A stretch of DNA of 64,000 bases from Sandaracinobacteroides sayramensis (GCF_022014495.1 NZ_JAKLSQ010000018.1:1-64000); one strand, 5' to 3'. Shown: positions 19,182-30,793, counted from the stretch's first letter. The notes: generated by a model from the sequence alone, not told the origin. Numbers and translations: made by a program.

Positions 19182-20033
19182 GTGATGAGCATCTACGGAC
19201 AAAGCGGGATGGACGACGGCTGGAACACGCCGGACGCACGGCGCGCGAACGGGCAGGGCGAGGCGCGCCGGACCCTCCATGCCGGCGACGCGCCCGACGG
19301 CGGCCTCGAGGCAGCGGCCCCCGGCAAGGCGCGTTTCGCCGCCCCGTCGCGCGCCACGCGGCTGCTGCTGGTGGAAGACGACCGGGCGCTGTCGGAGCCG
19401 CTCGGCCGCACGCTCGAGCTGTCCGGCTTCACCGTCTACACCACGGCCTATGGCGAGGACGCGCTCGACCTTGCCCGCGCCTATCGCTTCGACGTGGTCG
19501 TGCTGGACCTGACGCTGCCCGACATGCCGGGCCAGCATGTGCTGCAGCAGCTCCGCCAGACCCGGCCGGACACGCCGGTCATCATCCTATCGGGGGAGAC
19601 CGACCTTGAAGCGAAGATCGAGAATTTCCTGGAGGGTGCGGACGATTATGTCACCAAGCCCTTCCACCGCGACGAGCTCGTCGCCCGGATCCACGCCGTC
19701 GTCCGGCGGGCGCGGTCGGCGGCGCCCCAGGCGGTGGAGATCGGGCCGCTCGCCATCGACCTCGTCACGCATCGCGCGCTGGTGAACGGCCTGCCCGTGC
19801 CGCTGACGGGCAAGGAATATGCCTGCCTGGAATTCCTGGCGACCCGCCGCGGCATGACGGTGACGAAGGAAATGTTCCTGGCGCATCTTTATGGCGGGCG
19901 CGACGAGCCGGAGATGAAGATCATCGACGTCTTCATCTGCAAGCTCCGCCGCAAGCTGAACGAGGCCGGTTCCCCAGGGGTCATCGAGACCGTGTGGGGC
20001 CGGGGCTACACGATCGCCGCCGACGGCAACTGA
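19182..20033 (+). CDS. ctrA: CtrA-like response regulator
   Basis: 283 aa. The receiver domain starts only at residue 60 (RLLLVEDD), with phospho-acceptor Asp109 in VVVLDLTLPD and Lys159 in TKPFHRDE. The C-terminal OmpR-type winged helix carries the CtrA hallmark KEMFLAHLYGGRDEPEMKII and FICKLRRKL. CtrA controls cell-cycle and flagellar promoters in alphaproteobacteria. Compared with canonical CtrA there is an unusual N-terminal extension of about 59 aa and many receiver substitutions, so this may be a divergent paralogue. No in-frame ATG lies near the normal CtrA start, which supports the extension or a non-ATG start. Confidence 0.82.
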   Translation: MMSIYGQSGMDDGWNTPDARRANGQGEARRTLHAGDAPDGGLEAAAPGKARFAAPSRATRLLLVEDDRALSEPLGRTLELSGFTVYTTAYGEDALDLARAYRFDVVVLDLTLPDMPGQHVLQQLRQTRPDTPVIILSGETDLEAKIENFLEGADDYVTKPFHRDELVARIHAVVRRARSAAPQAVEIGPLAIDLVTHRALVNGLPVPLTGKEYACLEFLATRRGMTVTKEMFLAHLYGGRDEPEMKIIDVFICKLRRKLNEAGSPGVIETVWGRGYTIAADGN

Positions 20034-20096
20034 AACCGCCGGCCCGCCTATCTTCTGCTCCAGGGTTGGACAGACCGACTGAGGTCCGGGGCGGCG

Positions 20097-20840
20097 CTAT
20101 GGCGCGCCACGGGCCTTTCTTTTCGGCCCTTCGGCCAGCGCCCGGATCACCCCGCGCAGCGTCCGCACCTCTTCCGCCGAGAATTGCGGGCGGCTGAGCA
20201 TCTGCGCCAGAGTTCGCCGCGTCGCCGGCGTGCGGTCGGGCACATGGAAATAGCCGGCCTCTTCCAGCTCCGCCTCCAGATGCGCGATCAGCCCGGCGAC
20301 CTCGCCATGCGGCGCCGGTTGATGCGTCCGCGCGGGGGCGGCTTCGGGATCGGATGACTGGAACCATTCATAACCGACCAGCAGCACCGCCTGCGCCAGG
20401 TTCAGCGAGCCGAAGCCGGGGTTGACCGGGCAGGTGATGATGGTCTGCACCGGAGCCAGATCGTCCGCCGTCAGGCCGGAGCGTTCCGGCCCGAACAGGA
20501 TCCCGGCCTTCAGCCCTTGCGCGGCGGCCTCGCGGATGAGGGCGGCGGCCTGCTTCGGCGTGACGACCGGCTTCGCCATGTCGCGCGGGCGCACCGTGGT
20601 GGCGAAGGTGAGCTGGCAATCCGCCAGCGCCCCGGCGACGCTGCCGTGCACCGTCACCGTCTCCAGCACATGGTCGGCGCCCGAGGCGGGCGGCCCGGCC
20701 TCGGGGTTGGGCCAGCCGTCGCGCGGCTCCACCAGCCGCAGGCGGTCGAGCGCGAAATTGCCCATGGCGCGGGCGGCCATGCCGATGTTCATGCCCAGTT
20801 GCGGGCGCACGAGAATGATGGCGGGGGCTTCGATATCCAT
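20097..20840 (-). CDS. trmJ: tRNA (cytidine/uridine-32-2'-O)-methyltransferase TrmJ-like
   Basis: 247 aa SPOUT methyltransferase. The TrmH/TrmJ pattern is visible: AIILVRPQLGMNIGMAARAM near the N-terminus, GILFGPERSGLT in the middle and CPVNPGFGSLNLAQAV forming the knotted SAM site. It probably methylates the ribose of position 32 in tRNA. ATG 20840 gives the canonical start MDIEAPAIILVRP; the longer frame upstream is antisense to lnt and rejected. Divergent from lnt, with 84 nt between starts. Confidence 0.9.
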   Translation of the reverse strand: MDIEAPAIILVRPQLGMNIGMAARAMGNFALDRLRLVEPRDGWPNPEAGPPASGADHVLETVTVHGSVAGALADCQLTFATTVRPRDMAKPVVTPKQAAALIREAAAQGLKAGILFGPERSGLTADDLAPVQTIITCPVNPGFGSLNLAQAVLLVGYEWFQSSDPEAAPARTHQPAPHGEVAGLIAHLEAELEEAGYFHVPDRTPATRRTLAQMLSRPQFSAEEVRTLRGVIRALAEGPKRKARGAP

Positions 20841-20924
20841 ATGGGCGCCGCTGATGGACGAGGTGGCGGGCCGCTGTCGAGTCCGGCGCTGGCGAGGCGG
20901 GGCGAGTGCCGCTATGGCGGGGCC

Positions 20925-22487
20925 ATGACCGGCCCCGCAGACGCCCGCCACCTGATCGTCCAACGCCTCGGCCGGCTGGCGGCCGGACCTGCCCTGCTGC
21001 TGGCGCTGCTGGCCGGCGCCCTTTCGGCGCTGGGGTTCGAGCCGGTCGGCTCCGCCGCCGGGCCGGTGGCCGGGTCGGCGCTGCTGCTGTTGCTGCTGGC
21101 GGGCCAGCCGCGTGGGCGGGCCTTCCTTCTGGGCCTGGGCTTCGGCTTCACGCATTTCCTGCTGGGCCTGCGCTGGATCGCCGAGGCCTTCACCTTTCAG
21201 GCGGCGATGCCCGTGTGGATGGGCTGGGTGGCGGTGTCCGGGCTGTCGCTGTTCCTGGCGCTCTACCCGGCGCTGGCGGCCTGGGCGGCGCGGCGGCTGA
21301 CCGATCGGATCGTGCCGCTGGCGCTGGTCTTCGCCGGCCTGTTCGCGCTGGCGGAAATCCTGCGCGGGCTGCTGTTTTCCGGCTTTGCCTGGAATCCGCT
21401 GGGGGTCGGCTGGCTGCAATTGCCCGGGGTGGCGCAACTGGCGGCGGTGGTGGGGGCGAACGGGCTTTCGGCGCTGGCGGTGCTGGCCGGCGGCAGCCTG
21501 GCAGCGCTCCTGGGCGCGCGCGGCGAGCGCGGGCGGATGGCGCTGGTGCTGGTCTTCCCGCTGCTGCTGGCCTTGGGGCTGGCGGTGCCGCGTCTGCAGA
21601 AGCCGCTGCCGGCGGCGGAAGGCCCCGATTTGTTGCTGGTGCAGACGGGCACCGGCATAGACGATAAATATGCTGAAGGCGGGCTGGCGGCGAGCCTGCT
21701 GGCGGCGGCGGCGCAGACGCGCGCGGCGCTGGCAGAGGGCCCGCCGCCGGCCGCCGTCGTCTGGCCGGAGGCGACCGTGGAATTTCCCATGGAGGAAATG
21801 CCTGAAGTCCGCGCCGAGGTGACGCGCGGCTTTCCCGAAGGCACGCTGCTGCTGGCGGGCGGCGTCGGGCTGGAACGCGACGCGAAAGGCGAAGTGATCG
21901 CCGGCACCAACAGCCTTTACGCGCTGGACCATCAGGGGCGAATTCTGGCGCGCTACGACAAGTCGCATCTGGTGCCGGGCGGGGAATATCTGCCGCTGCG
22001 CGCAATCGCCGAGCCGCTAGGGCTGGCGCGGCTGGTGCCCGGCAGCCTGGACTTCCGCCCCGGCCCCGGCGCGCTGACATGGCAACTGCCGGGGCTGCCC
22101 GCCGTTTCGCCCAACATCTGCTATGAAATCATCTTCCCCGGCGCCGTCGTCGACCGGACGGCGCGGCCGGCCTTCCTGCTGACGGTTTCCAACGACGCCT
22201 GGTTCGGCCGCTCCGGCCCGCCGCAGCACCATGCGCAGGCGCGGCTGCGGGCGATCGAGGAGGGAATGCCGGTGGTGCGGGTGACTCCGACCGGAGTCAC
22301 CGGGCTGATCGACGCGCGCGGCGGGATGCTGACGACATTGCCGAAGGGCGAGGCGGCCAGCGCCCGCGTGAAGCTGCCGTCCGCGCGCGCGCCGACCCCC
22401 TTCGCCCGGATCGGGCTGCCGGCGCCGGCGGTCTTCGCGCTGCTGCTGGTCGGCGCGGGGCTGTGGATCGGGCGCAGAAAGACTTAA
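20925..22487 (+). CDS. lnt: Apolipoprotein N-acyltransferase
   Basis: 520 aa inner-membrane enzyme that adds the third acyl chain to lipoproteins. About seven N-terminal membrane helices are followed by a periplasmic nitrilase-like domain with the catalytic triad in WPEATVEF (Glu), [11 protein letters not shown] (Lys) and [10 protein letters not shown] (Cys), and a last helix near the C-terminus ([17 protein letters not shown]). Start at ATG 20925. metK follows 71 nt later on the same strand. Confidence 0.95.
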   Translation: MTGPADARHLIVQRLGRLAAGPALLLALLAGALSALGFEPVGSAAGPVAGSALLLLLLAGQPRGRAFLLGLGFGFTHFLLGLRWIAEAFTFQAAMPVWMGWVAVSGLSLFLALYPALAAWAARRLTDRIVPLALVFAGLFALAEILRGLLFSGFAWNPLGVGWLQLPGVAQLAAVVGANGLSALAVLAGGSLAALLGARGERGRMALVLVFPLLLALGLAVPRLQKPLPAAEGPDLLLVQTGTGIDDKYAEGGLAASLLAAAAQTRAALAEGPPPAAVVWPEATVEFPMEEMPEVRAEVTRGFPEGTLLLAGGVGLERDAKGEVIAGTNSLYALDHQGRILARYDKSHLVPGGEYLPLRAIAEPLGLARLVPGSLDFRPGPGALTWQLPGLPAVSPNICYEIIFPGAVVDRTARPAFLLTVSNDAWFGRSGPPQHHAQARLRAIEEGMPVVRVTPTGVTGLIDARGGMLTTLPKGEAASARVKLPSARAPTPFARIGLPAPAVFALLLVGAGLWIGRRKT

Positions 22488-22503
22488 ATATCTCTTTATA
22501 TTC

Positions 22504-22553
22504 CTTGCCAAGCGGTTGCCGGCAAGCTAGCTGTCTGGCTGAATCCCAAGGAG
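22504..22553 (+). promoter_or_regulatory. Structured leader and ribosome-binding site of metK
   Basis: CTTGCC (22504-22509) pairs with GGCAAG (22521-22526) around an 11-nt loop. The palindrome AGCTAGCT follows, and a strong AAGGAG lies 5-6 nt before the metK ATG. The stretch just upstream is AT-rich (ATATCTCTTTATATTCC) and may be a promoter. It does not match a SAM riboswitch that I can recognise. Confidence 0.3.
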
Positions 22554-22558
22554 TGACC

Positions 22559-23743
<1,185 letters not shown>

Positions 23744-23784
23744 GTCGGAGACTTATATTCCGCTTTGACATCCCGCCCATTCTT

Positions 23785-23876
23785 CGTCACCCCGGGCTTG
23801 ACCCGGGGTCCGGCTTTTCGGCTGGCGCCGCGCTCGAAGAAGAAAGCTGGACCCCGGGTCAAGCCCGGGGTGACGG
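23785..23876. repeat. Dispersed palindromic repeat, copy 4 (inverted pair)
   Basis: Two hairpin units in inverted orientation with a spacer of about 40 nt, located between the convergent metK and argB genes. Both units carry the CCCGGGCTTGACCCGGG core or its complement. Confidence 0.75.
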
Positions 23877-23909
23877 GAGAATGCAGCAATGCCTGCATGG
23901 GCGCCCAGG

Positions 23910-24851
23910 CTAAGCGCCGGCGATTCGTCTCACCAGCGTGCCGGCGCCGCGCCGGGTGAAGATTTCCAGCAGCATGGCGTGCGGCACGCGGCCGTCCAGA
24001 ATCACGGCCGCATCGACCCCGTTCCGGACCGCGTTCACGCAGGTCTCGAGCTTCGGGATCATGCCGCCGGAAATGGTGCCGTCGTCCACCAGCGCCCCCA
24101 CCTCGTCCGGAGTGAGGTCCGTCAGCAGCGCGCCTTCCTTCGACAGCACGCCGGGTACGTCCGTCAGCAGGAACAGCCGCGACGCGCCGAGCGCGGAGGC
24201 GACCGCGCCGGCGCAGGTGTCGGCGTTGATGTTGTAGGTATGGCCGTCCGCGCCGAAGCCGATCGGGGCGACCACCGGGATCAGGTCGGCGGCGCCCAGC
24301 ACGTCCAGCACCTGCCGGTCCACATGCGCCGGCTCGCCGACGAAGCCCAGGTCCACCGCCTGCTCGATGGCGCTGCCGGGGTCGCGCTTCGTGCGGTTCA
24401 CCTTCTCGGCGCGGACGAGGCCGGCATCCTTGCCCGACAGGCCGACCGCCTTGCCGCCGGCCTCGGCGATCCAGCGCACCAGTTCCTTGTTGATGGCGCC
24501 CAGCACCATTTCCGCGACTTCGGCGGTGGCGGCATCCGTCACCCGCAGCCCGTCCACGAAGCGGCTTTCAAGGCCCAGCCGCTTCAGCATCGCGCCGATC
24601 TGCGGGCCGCCGCCATGCACCACCACCGGGCGGATGCCGACGGCCTTCAAGAGCACGATGTCCTCGGCGAAATCGCGCGCCAGTTCCGGGTCGCCCATGG
24701 CGTGGCCGCCATATTTCACCACGAAGGTCTGCCCGGCGTAGCGCTGCAGATAAGGCAGGGCCTCCACCAGCACCTCCGTCTTGGCGAGCATGGAAGGGTC
24801 GGGCGCGTGGCGCACGCCGGCGTGCAGTTTGGGCGGGGCGGTCTCGGTCAT
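23910..24851 (-). CDS. argB: Acetylglutamate kinase
   Basis: 313 aa amino-acid kinase of the arginine pathway. Motifs: [39 protein letters not shown] and [14 protein letters not shown] 24851 chosen over an ATG six codons upstream because an AAGG motif is suitably spaced before it. It follows acs on the same strand after 68 nt. Confidence 0.96.
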   Translation of the reverse strand: MTETAPPKLHAGVRHAPDPSMLAKTEVLVEALPYLQRYAGQTFVVKYGGHAMGDPELARDFAEDIVLLKAVGIRPVVVHGGGPQIGAMLKRLGLESRFVDGLRVTDAATAEVAEMVLGAINKELVRWIAEAGGKAVGLSGKDAGLVRAEKVNRTKRDPGSAIEQAVDLGFVGEPAHVDRQVLDVLGAADLIPVVAPIGFGADGHTYNINADTCAGAVASALGASRLFLLTDVPGVLSKEGALLTDLTPDEVGALVDDGTISGGMIPKLETCVNAVRNGVDAAVILDGRVPHAMLLEIFTRRGAGTLVRRIAGA

Positions 24852-24919
24852 GGAAAGGCGCCTTGGCATCAGCGGCGGTGGAAGGGAAGAGGGGGCCGGG
24901 AAGCCGGCCGCCTGATTCC

Positions 24920-26863
24920 TCAGGCGGAGGCCCCCGCGCGATTGGCGACGAGGTCCGCCACCACGGAAGGATCGGCCAGCGTCGAGGTGTCGCCAAGGCT
25001 CGAAACCTCATTCTCGGCGATTTTCCGCAGGATCCGCCGCATGATCTTGCCCGAGCGGGTTTTCGGCAGCCCCGGCGCGAACTGGATCACGTCCGGCGTG
25101 GCGATCGGGCCGATTTCCTTGCGGACCCATTGCACCAGCTCGCGGCGAAGCGCCTCGGATGGCGCCTCATGCGCGTTCAGCGTCACATAGGCGTAGATAC
25201 CCTGCCCCTTCAGGTCGTGCGGATAGCCGACCACCGCCGCCTCGGCGACCAGCGGGTGGGCGACGAGGGCGCTTTCCACCTCCGCCGTTCCCATGCGGTG
25301 GCCCGAGACGTTGATCACATCGTCCACCCGGCCGGTGATCCAGTAATAGCCGTCGGAATCGCGGCGGCAGCCGTCGCCGGTGAAATATTTCCCCTTGTAG
25401 GTGGTGAAATAGGTCTGGAAGAAACGCCCATGGTCGCCCCAGACGGAGCGCATCTGCCCCGGCCATGAGCGGGCGATGACGAGATTGCCTTCCGCCGCGC
25501 CTTCCAGCAGCCGGCCGTCGCCATCCACCAGTTGCGGCTCCACGCCGAACATCGGGAAACTGGCCGATCCGGGCTTCAGGTCGGTGGCGCCGGGCAGCGG
25601 CGTGATCATCGCCCCGCCGGTTTCCGTCTGCCACCAGGTGTCGACGATGGGGCAGCGGCCCTCGCCCACCACCCGGTGATACCATTCCCAGGCCTCGGGG
25701 TTGATCGGCTCCCCCACCGAGCCCAGCAGGCGGAGCGAGGCGCGGCTGGTCCTTTCCACCCATTCGTCGCCCTCGCGCATCAGCGCCCGGAGCGCGGTGG
25801 GCGCGGCGTAGAAGATGTCCACCTTGTGCTTGTCGACGATCTGCCAGAAGCGGCTGAAGTCCGGGTGGTTGGGCACGCCTTCATACATCAGCGTCGTCGC
25901 GCCGTTCGCCAGCGCGCCATAGACGACATAGCTGTGGCCGGTGACCCAGCCGACATCGGCGGCGCACCAGAAGATTTCGCCCGGGCGATAGTCGAACACA
26001 TAGTCATGCGTCATCGACACCCAGGTGAGGTAGCCGCCCGAGCTGTGCAGCACGCCCTTGGGTTTTCCCGTCGAGCCCGAGGTGTAAAGGATGAACAGCG
26101 GGTCCTCGGCGCTCATCGGCTCGGCCGGGCAGTCGGGCGACTGCGCTTCCACCAGCGCTTCGTAGGAAAGGTCGCGCCCCTCCTGCATCCAGACGCCGCT
26201 GCCGGTGCGGGTGACCACCACCACCTTGCCGACCGAGGGGCAGCTTTTCAGCGCCTCGTCGACATTGGCCTTCAGCGGCACGGTCCTGCCGCCGCGCAGC
26301 CCCTCGTCGGCGGTGATGACCAGCCGCGAATCGCAGTCCTGGATGCGGTTGGCGATGGAGTCCGGGGAGAAGCCGCCGAACACCACCGAATGGATGGCGC
26401 CGATCCGCGCGCAGGCCAGCATGGCGATCGCCGCTTCCGGGATCATCGGCAGATAGATGGTGACCCGGTCGCCCTTGCGGACTCCGAGCGATTTCAGGCC
26501 GTTCGCCAGCCGGCAGACGGCTTCGTGCAACTGCCGGTAGCTGAGCCTGCGGCCTTCGCCGGGGCTGTCCGGCTCCCAGAGGATCGCCGTCTCGTCGCCG
26601 CGTTCGGCCAGATGCCGGTCGAGGCAGTTGGCGCTGACGTTCAGCTCGCCGTCGGCGAACCAGCGGATGCCGAAATCCGCCTCGTCGAAGCTCCAGTCCG
26701 ACACCTGGGTGAAGGGCTTCGCCCAGTCCAGCCGGCCGGCCTCGCGCTTCCAGAAGCCTTCGGGGTCGTCGAGCGACTGCCGGTAGAGCTCGGCGTAGCG
26801 CTCGCGGCTGATTTTGGCGCGCGCGGCCCAGGCCGCTGGCACGGGATAGACGGCTTCACGCAT
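24920..26863 (-). CDS. acs: Acetyl-CoA synthetase
   Basis: 647 aa AMP-forming enzyme activating acetate. Motifs: P-loop [46 protein letters not shown], and the acetylatable lysine in [13 protein letters not shown] near the C-terminus. That lysine is a classic target of Sir2-type deacylases, and a sirtuin is encoded at 58191. ATG 26863 is preferred to the TTG two codons upstream because GGGAGA precedes it. Confidence 0.96.
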   Translation of the reverse strand: MREAVYPVPAAWAARAKISRERYAELYRQSLDDPEGFWKREAGRLDWAKPFTQVSDWSFDEADFGIRWFADGELNVSANCLDRHLAERGDETAILWEPDSPGEGRRLSYRQLHEAVCRLANGLKSLGVRKGDRVTIYLPMIPEAAIAMLACARIGAIHSVVFGGFSPDSIANRIQDCDSRLVITADEGLRGGRTVPLKANVDEALKSCPSVGKVVVVTRTGSGVWMQEGRDLSYEALVEAQSPDCPAEPMSAEDPLFILYTSGSTGKPKGVLHSSGGYLTWVSMTHDYVFDYRPGEIFWCAADVGWVTGHSYVVYGALANGATTLMYEGVPNHPDFSRFWQIVDKHKVDIFYAAPTALRALMREGDEWVERTSRASLRLLGSVGEPINPEAWEWYHRVVGEGRCPIVDTWWQTETGGAMITPLPGATDLKPGSASFPMFGVEPQLVDGDGRLLEGAAEGNLVIARSWPGQMRSVWGDHGRFFQTYFTTYKGKYFTGDGCRRDSDGYYWITGRVDDVINVSGHRMGTAEVESALVAHPLVAEAAVVGYPHDLKGQGIYAYVTLNAHEAPSEALRRELVQWVRKEIGPIATPDVIQFAPGLPKTRSGKIMRRILRKIAENEVSSLGDTSTLADPSVVADLVANRAGASA

Positions 26864-26953
26864 TCCCAATCTCCCATCGGCGGCCGTCGCCGCCCGACTC
26901 TCTCTCGCGCGACGCTAGCGCGAAATCCGCCGCCGGGGGAGGGCCTTGCCCAT

Positions 26954-27730
26954 TCACATCGCCGAAATACCGCCGTCGATGAACAGTTCGGCGCCGGTCA
27001 CGAAGCGCGCCTCGTCCGAGCAGAGATAGACGGCGCCCCAGGCGACATCGTCCGGCTCGCCGATGACGCCCAGCGGCACCTGCCGGCCGAGCTTTGCCTT
27101 CACCTCTTCGCGGCCGACGCCGGCCGACTGGAAATTGTCGAGGATGGGCGTGTCCATGAAGGTGGGGTGGATGGAGTTGCAGGTGATGGAATCGCGGCTG
27201 GAGGCGCAATGCAGCGCGACCGATTTCGTCAGGTGGCGAACGCCCGCCTTGGCGCTGTTGTAGGCCGCCATCCGGCCGGAGGCGATGACGCCGGCGATGG
27301 ACGAGATGTTGAGGATCGACCCGCGCGAGCCTTCCCGCCGCGTGGTTTCGCGGATCAGCGGAATGGCGTGCTTGCAGCCGAGGAAGACGCCGTCCAGGTC
27401 TATCGCATGCACCCGCCGCCAGTCCTCGAGGCTGGTGTCCTCGACCGTGCCCGGCGTGCCGATCCCGGCATTGTTCACCAATATGTGGAGCCCGCCGAAC
27501 AGCCGGCGGCACTCCTCGACGGCGGCGATCCACTGATCCTCGCGGGTGACGTCGTGGCGGAAGGCGGCGGCCTTGCCGCCGATCTCCCGCGCGGCTTTCG
27601 CTGCGCCCTCCGCGTCGATATCGGTCAGCAGCACTTGCGCGCCCTGCTCCGCGAAGCGCTGCGCCATGCGCAGGCCGAGGCCCGAGGCGGCGCCGGTGAT
27701 GAGCGCGATCTTGCCTTGCAGTCGTGACAT
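26954..27730 (-). CDS. Short-chain dehydrogenase/reductase
   Basis: 258 aa classical SDR: cofactor loop TGAASGLG at residues 12-19, NNAG, catalytic Ser in ISSIAG and the YNSAK Tyr/Lys pair, ending IDGGISAM. The acidic residue after beta-2 (TDID) suggests NAD preference. Substrate unknown. ATG 27730 gives the standard N-terminus MSRLQGKIALITG. Divergent from the TonB receptor at 28055. Confidence 0.92.
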   Translation of the reverse strand: MSRLQGKIALITGAASGLGLRMAQRFAEQGAQVLLTDIDAEGAAKAAREIGGKAAAFRHDVTREDQWIAAVEECRRLFGGLHILVNNAGIGTPGTVEDTSLEDWRRVHAIDLDGVFLGCKHAIPLIRETTRREGSRGSILNISSIAGVIASGRMAAYNSAKAGVRHLTKSVALHCASSRDSITCNSIHPTFMDTPILDNFQSAGVGREEVKAKLGRQVPLGVIGEPDDVAWGAVYLCSDEARFVTGAELFIDGGISAM

Positions 27731-28054
27731 GCGGAATCTCCCTCTGCCCGGGCCGGTAGCGAAGCGCGGCGGCCGGCGCCAGAGAGCGGAAAAGCGAGGG
27801 TCGGGGAAAAGCGGGGGGTCCGGCACAAGCGGCGGATTGCCGCAGGGGCTGTCGGAGCGCCGGCCTTCGCGGAGCCATTCGTGGCCGATGTGCAACAGTG
27901 CCGCCAATATCCGGCTTTGGTGCGCCGCAGCAAAGGTTGCAACCGCCTGCGGCCCCTCTTAGCTCGAAGGCAATCCGCGAGGAGCCGGAAGAACCGGTGG
28001 GGGGCCTCGCGCAATATCCGCAGACGGAAATCCGTCCAGCCCTTGGGAGAAATC
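27731..28054. promoter_or_regulatory. Divergent intergenic region with palindrome GGTTGCAACC
   Basis: 324 nt between the SDR and TonB-receptor starts. The perfect 10-bp palindrome GGTTGCAACC at 27935-27944 resembles LacI-family operator halves (TTGCAA) and is a candidate operator for the receptor. GGGAGA at 28044-28049 is the receptor's ribosome-binding site. No gene or RNA recognised in the rest. Confidence 0.35.
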
Positions 28055-30742
28055 ATGCGTTCAGTTCTGCTCGCGTCCGTTGCGCTTTGCGTTGCCCTGC
28101 CGGCCTTCGCGCAGGAGGCCGATACCCCGCCGGCCGACAATGGCTATGACGCCGGAGACATCATCGTCACCGCCACCAAGCGCGCCCAGGCGCTGAGCGA
28201 CGTGCCGATCGCCGTCAGCGCCATCACCGCCGAAAGCCTGCAGAATTCGGGCGCGACCGACATCCGCCAGCTGAACCAGGTCAGCCCCTCGCTGATGGTC
28301 TCCTCCTCCTCCTCCGAGGCGGGCGGCGGCGTGGCGCGCATCCGCGGCATCGGCACGGTGGGCGACAACATCGGCCTCGAATCCTCGGTCGCGGTGTTCA
28401 TCGACGGCGTCTACCGCTCGCGCTCGGGCGCGGGCCTCACCGAGCTGGGCGCGATCGAGCGCATCGAAGTGCTGCGCGGGCCGCAGGGCACGCTGTTCGG
28501 CCGCAATGCCTCGGCCGGCCTCATCAACATCGTCACCGCGAAGCCGAAGTTCGAAACCGGCGGCTCGGCGGAAGTCACCTACGGCAATTACGATTACTGG
28601 CGCCTGGTCGGCGGAATCACCGGCCCGCTCGTCGAGGACAAGCTCGCCTACCGGCTGGACGGCGTCTTCACCAAGCGCGACGGCTTCCTGGAGGATGTGA
28701 TTTCCGGCCGCAAGGTGAACAACCGCGACCGCTGGCTGCTGCGCGGCCAGCTGCTGTTCACGCCGAACGACGATCTGGAAATCCGCCTGACCGGCGACTT
28801 CACCAAGCGCAACGAGGAGTGCTGCTCCAACACCTATCTGCCGTTCCAGATGGCGACGCGCGACGCCCAGGGCAATGTGAACATCACCGCCAACAACCCC
28901 ATCGTCTCCATCATCCGCGGCCTGGGCGGCGTGCTGTCCGACGACACCTTCGGCCGCAAGACCTCGATGACTCCGGGCCGCAGCCAGCGCTCCGACGTGC
29001 GCGACTGGGGCCTTTCGGCCGAGGTGAACTGGTCGCTGGGCTTCGCCGATCTCAGCTCCATCACCGCCTATCGCGACTGGAAGCTCGATTCCGCGCAGGA
29101 CGCGGACTTCAACAATCTCGACATCCTCGCCCGCGACCACCAGGAGCGGCAGTTCCGCACCTTCAGCCAGGAACTGCGCCTGAACGGCCGCGCCTTCGAC
29201 GACCGCCTCGACTGGCTGGTGGGCGGCTATTTCGCCCATGAGAAGCTGGACATGGTGGACGACCTGCGCTTCGGGGCGGACGCCACCCGCTACGCCAACT
29301 GCCTGGTGGCCAACAGCCTCTCGGCCACCGCCTCCTCGATCGGAATCAACGGCCTGCTTTCGCCCGGCTCCAACGGCTGCGTGAACGGCGCGGTGGCCGC
29401 CGCCATCGTCTCCAACCCGCTGATCCCGGCGGCCTTGAAGACGCCCGTGGCGCTGTGGAGCGGAATGGCCGTGCCCGGCCTCTATGGCTATGACGCGGTG
29501 GCCGTCGCCGTCGGCCGCCCCGGCGACACCATCAACGGCCGCGGCATCGTCGCCGACACCTTCAACCAGACGAGCCGCAACTTCGCCATCTTCACCCACA
29601 ATGTGTTCGATATCGTGCCCGACAGGCTGCAGCTGACGCTGGGCGGCCGCTACACCAACGAGCGCAAGACGCTGGACGCGGAGCTGATCGGCAACAACAC
29701 GCTGTGCGCCGCCATCGCCTCCAACCCCAACTTCGCCGGCCTTGCCGCCGCGCCCTGCGCCATCAACCCGATCGGCAATTTCAAGGACCGCTCCGTCAAG
29801 AAGGAAGACGAGTGGACCGGCACGGCGGTGCTGAGCTGGAAGCCGATCGACGAGCTGATGACCTATGCCAGCTATTCGCTGGGCTACAAGGCCGGCGGCT
29901 TCAACCTCGACCGGGCGGCGATGGACGCCGCCGCCCCCAGCCTCGAGCAACTGAAGTTCGAGCCGGAAACGGTGACGAGCATGGAAATCGGCGCCAAGCT
30001 GGACCTGCGCTCGTTCCAGCTGAACGTCGCCGCCTTCCGCGCGGTCTACGACCAGTTCCAGCTCAACACCTTCAACGGCACCAGCTTCGTGGTGGAAAAT
30101 ATCCAGTCCTGCCGCGACGATCTGAACGGCGCCGACATGGATGCGTCGGCCACCACCGGCTCCTGCGATCCGGACCGGGTGCGCGGCGGCGTCACCTCGA
30201 CCGGGGTTGAGGTGGAAAGCCTGTTCTTCCCGGCCCGCAACGTGACGATGAACGTCGGCTTCACCTATGCCGACACCAAGTATCGGGAGAATCTGGTGGG
30301 CGCCGGCGGCCGGCCTCTGGCCCCGACGCTCGCGAACATTCCGGGGCAGCAGATGTCGAACGCGCCGAAGCTGGTGCACACGGCCGCCGTCACCTGGACT
30401 CCGCCGATCAACGACAATCTGGGGGCGCTGGTCTATGTCGACTATCGCCTGCAGTCGGAGATCAACACCGGTTCCGACCTGTTCCCGGAAAAGCGCCAGG
30501 ATTCGGTGTTCCTGGTGAACGCCCGCCTCGGCCTCAACGGCAACGACCGCCGCTGGCAGATCGAGGCCTGGGCGCAGAACCTGTTGAACGTGCAATATCA
30601 GCAGGTGGTCTTCAACGCGCCGCTGCAAGGTTCGGGCAGCATCGCCCAGACGGCGCAGAACGGCACGCCGGCGACGACGCTGTTCGGCAGCTTCCTGGCC
30701 GAGCCGCGCACCTTCGGCGTGACGGTGCGCACGAAGTTCTGA
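28055..30742 (+). CDS. TonB-dependent outer-membrane receptor
   Basis: 895 aa. Signal peptide (cleaved after PAFAQ), then the TonB-box-like IIVTATKRAQALSDVPIAV and plug motifs QLNQVSPSL, RIRGIGTVG, IDGVYRSRSG and IERIEVLRGPQGTLFGRNA. The long barrel ends with FGVTVRTKF, a typical C-terminal Phe. The architecture fits the large sphingomonad group of receptors for plant-derived or aromatic ligands, but the ligand is unknown. The neighbouring SDR gene may belong to the same uptake/catabolic unit (inference). A 13-bp hairpin follows the stop. Confidence 0.95.
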   Translation: MRSVLLASVALCVALPAFAQEADTPPADNGYDAGDIIVTATKRAQALSDVPIAVSAITAESLQNSGATDIRQLNQVSPSLMVSSSSSEAGGGVARIRGIGTVGDNIGLESSVAVFIDGVYRSRSGAGLTELGAIERIEVLRGPQGTLFGRNASAGLINIVTAKPKFETGGSAEVTYGNYDYWRLVGGITGPLVEDKLAYRLDGVFTKRDGFLEDVISGRKVNNRDRWLLRGQLLFTPNDDLEIRLTGDFTKRNEECCSNTYLPFQMATRDAQGNVNITANNPIVSIIRGLGGVLSDDTFGRKTSMTPGRSQRSDVRDWGLSAEVNWSLGFADLSSITAYRDWKLDSAQDADFNNLDILARDHQERQFRTFSQELRLNGRAFDDRLDWLVGGYFAHEKLDMVDDLRFGADATRYANCLVANSLSATASSIGINGLLSPGSNGCVNGAVAAAIVSNPLIPAALKTPVALWSGMAVPGLYGYDAVAVAVGRPGDTINGRGIVADTFNQTSRNFAIFTHNVFDIVPDRLQLTLGGRYTNERKTLDAELIGNNTLCAAIASNPNFAGLAAAPCAINPIGNFKDRSVKKEDEWTGTAVLSWKPIDELMTYASYSLGYKAGGFNLDRAAMDAAAPSLEQLKFEPETVTSMEIGAKLDLRSFQLNVAAFRAVYDQFQLNTFNGTSFVVENIQSCRDDLNGADMDASATTGSCDPDRVRGGVTSTGVEVESLFFPARNVTMNVGFTYADTKYRENLVGAGGRPLAPTLANIPGQQMSNAPKLVHTAAVTWTPPINDNLGALVYVDYRLQSEINTGSDLFPEKRQDSVFLVNARLGLNGNDRRWQIEAWAQNLLNVQYQQVVFNAPLQGSGSIAQTAQNGTPATTLFGSFLAEPRTFGVTVRTKF

Positions 30743-30750
30743 TCGATCAC

Positions 30751-30786
30751 CCCGGCGCCGGAGAGCTTATGCCCTCCGGCGCCGGG
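30751..30786. terminator. Long hairpin between convergent genes
   Basis: CCCGGCGCCGGAG (30751-30763) pairs perfectly with CTCCGGCGCCGGG (30774-30786) over a 10-nt loop. It sits between the stops of the TonB receptor (plus) and ybdD (minus). There is no T-run, so it may block exonucleases rather than terminate. Confidence 0.55.
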
Positions 30787-30793
30787 AAATCGT

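Noticed and set aside
20841-21968. Extension of trmJ toward the lnt gene
   Set aside because: Entirely antisense to lnt, low-complexity composition; the canonical TrmJ N-terminus begins at 20840.
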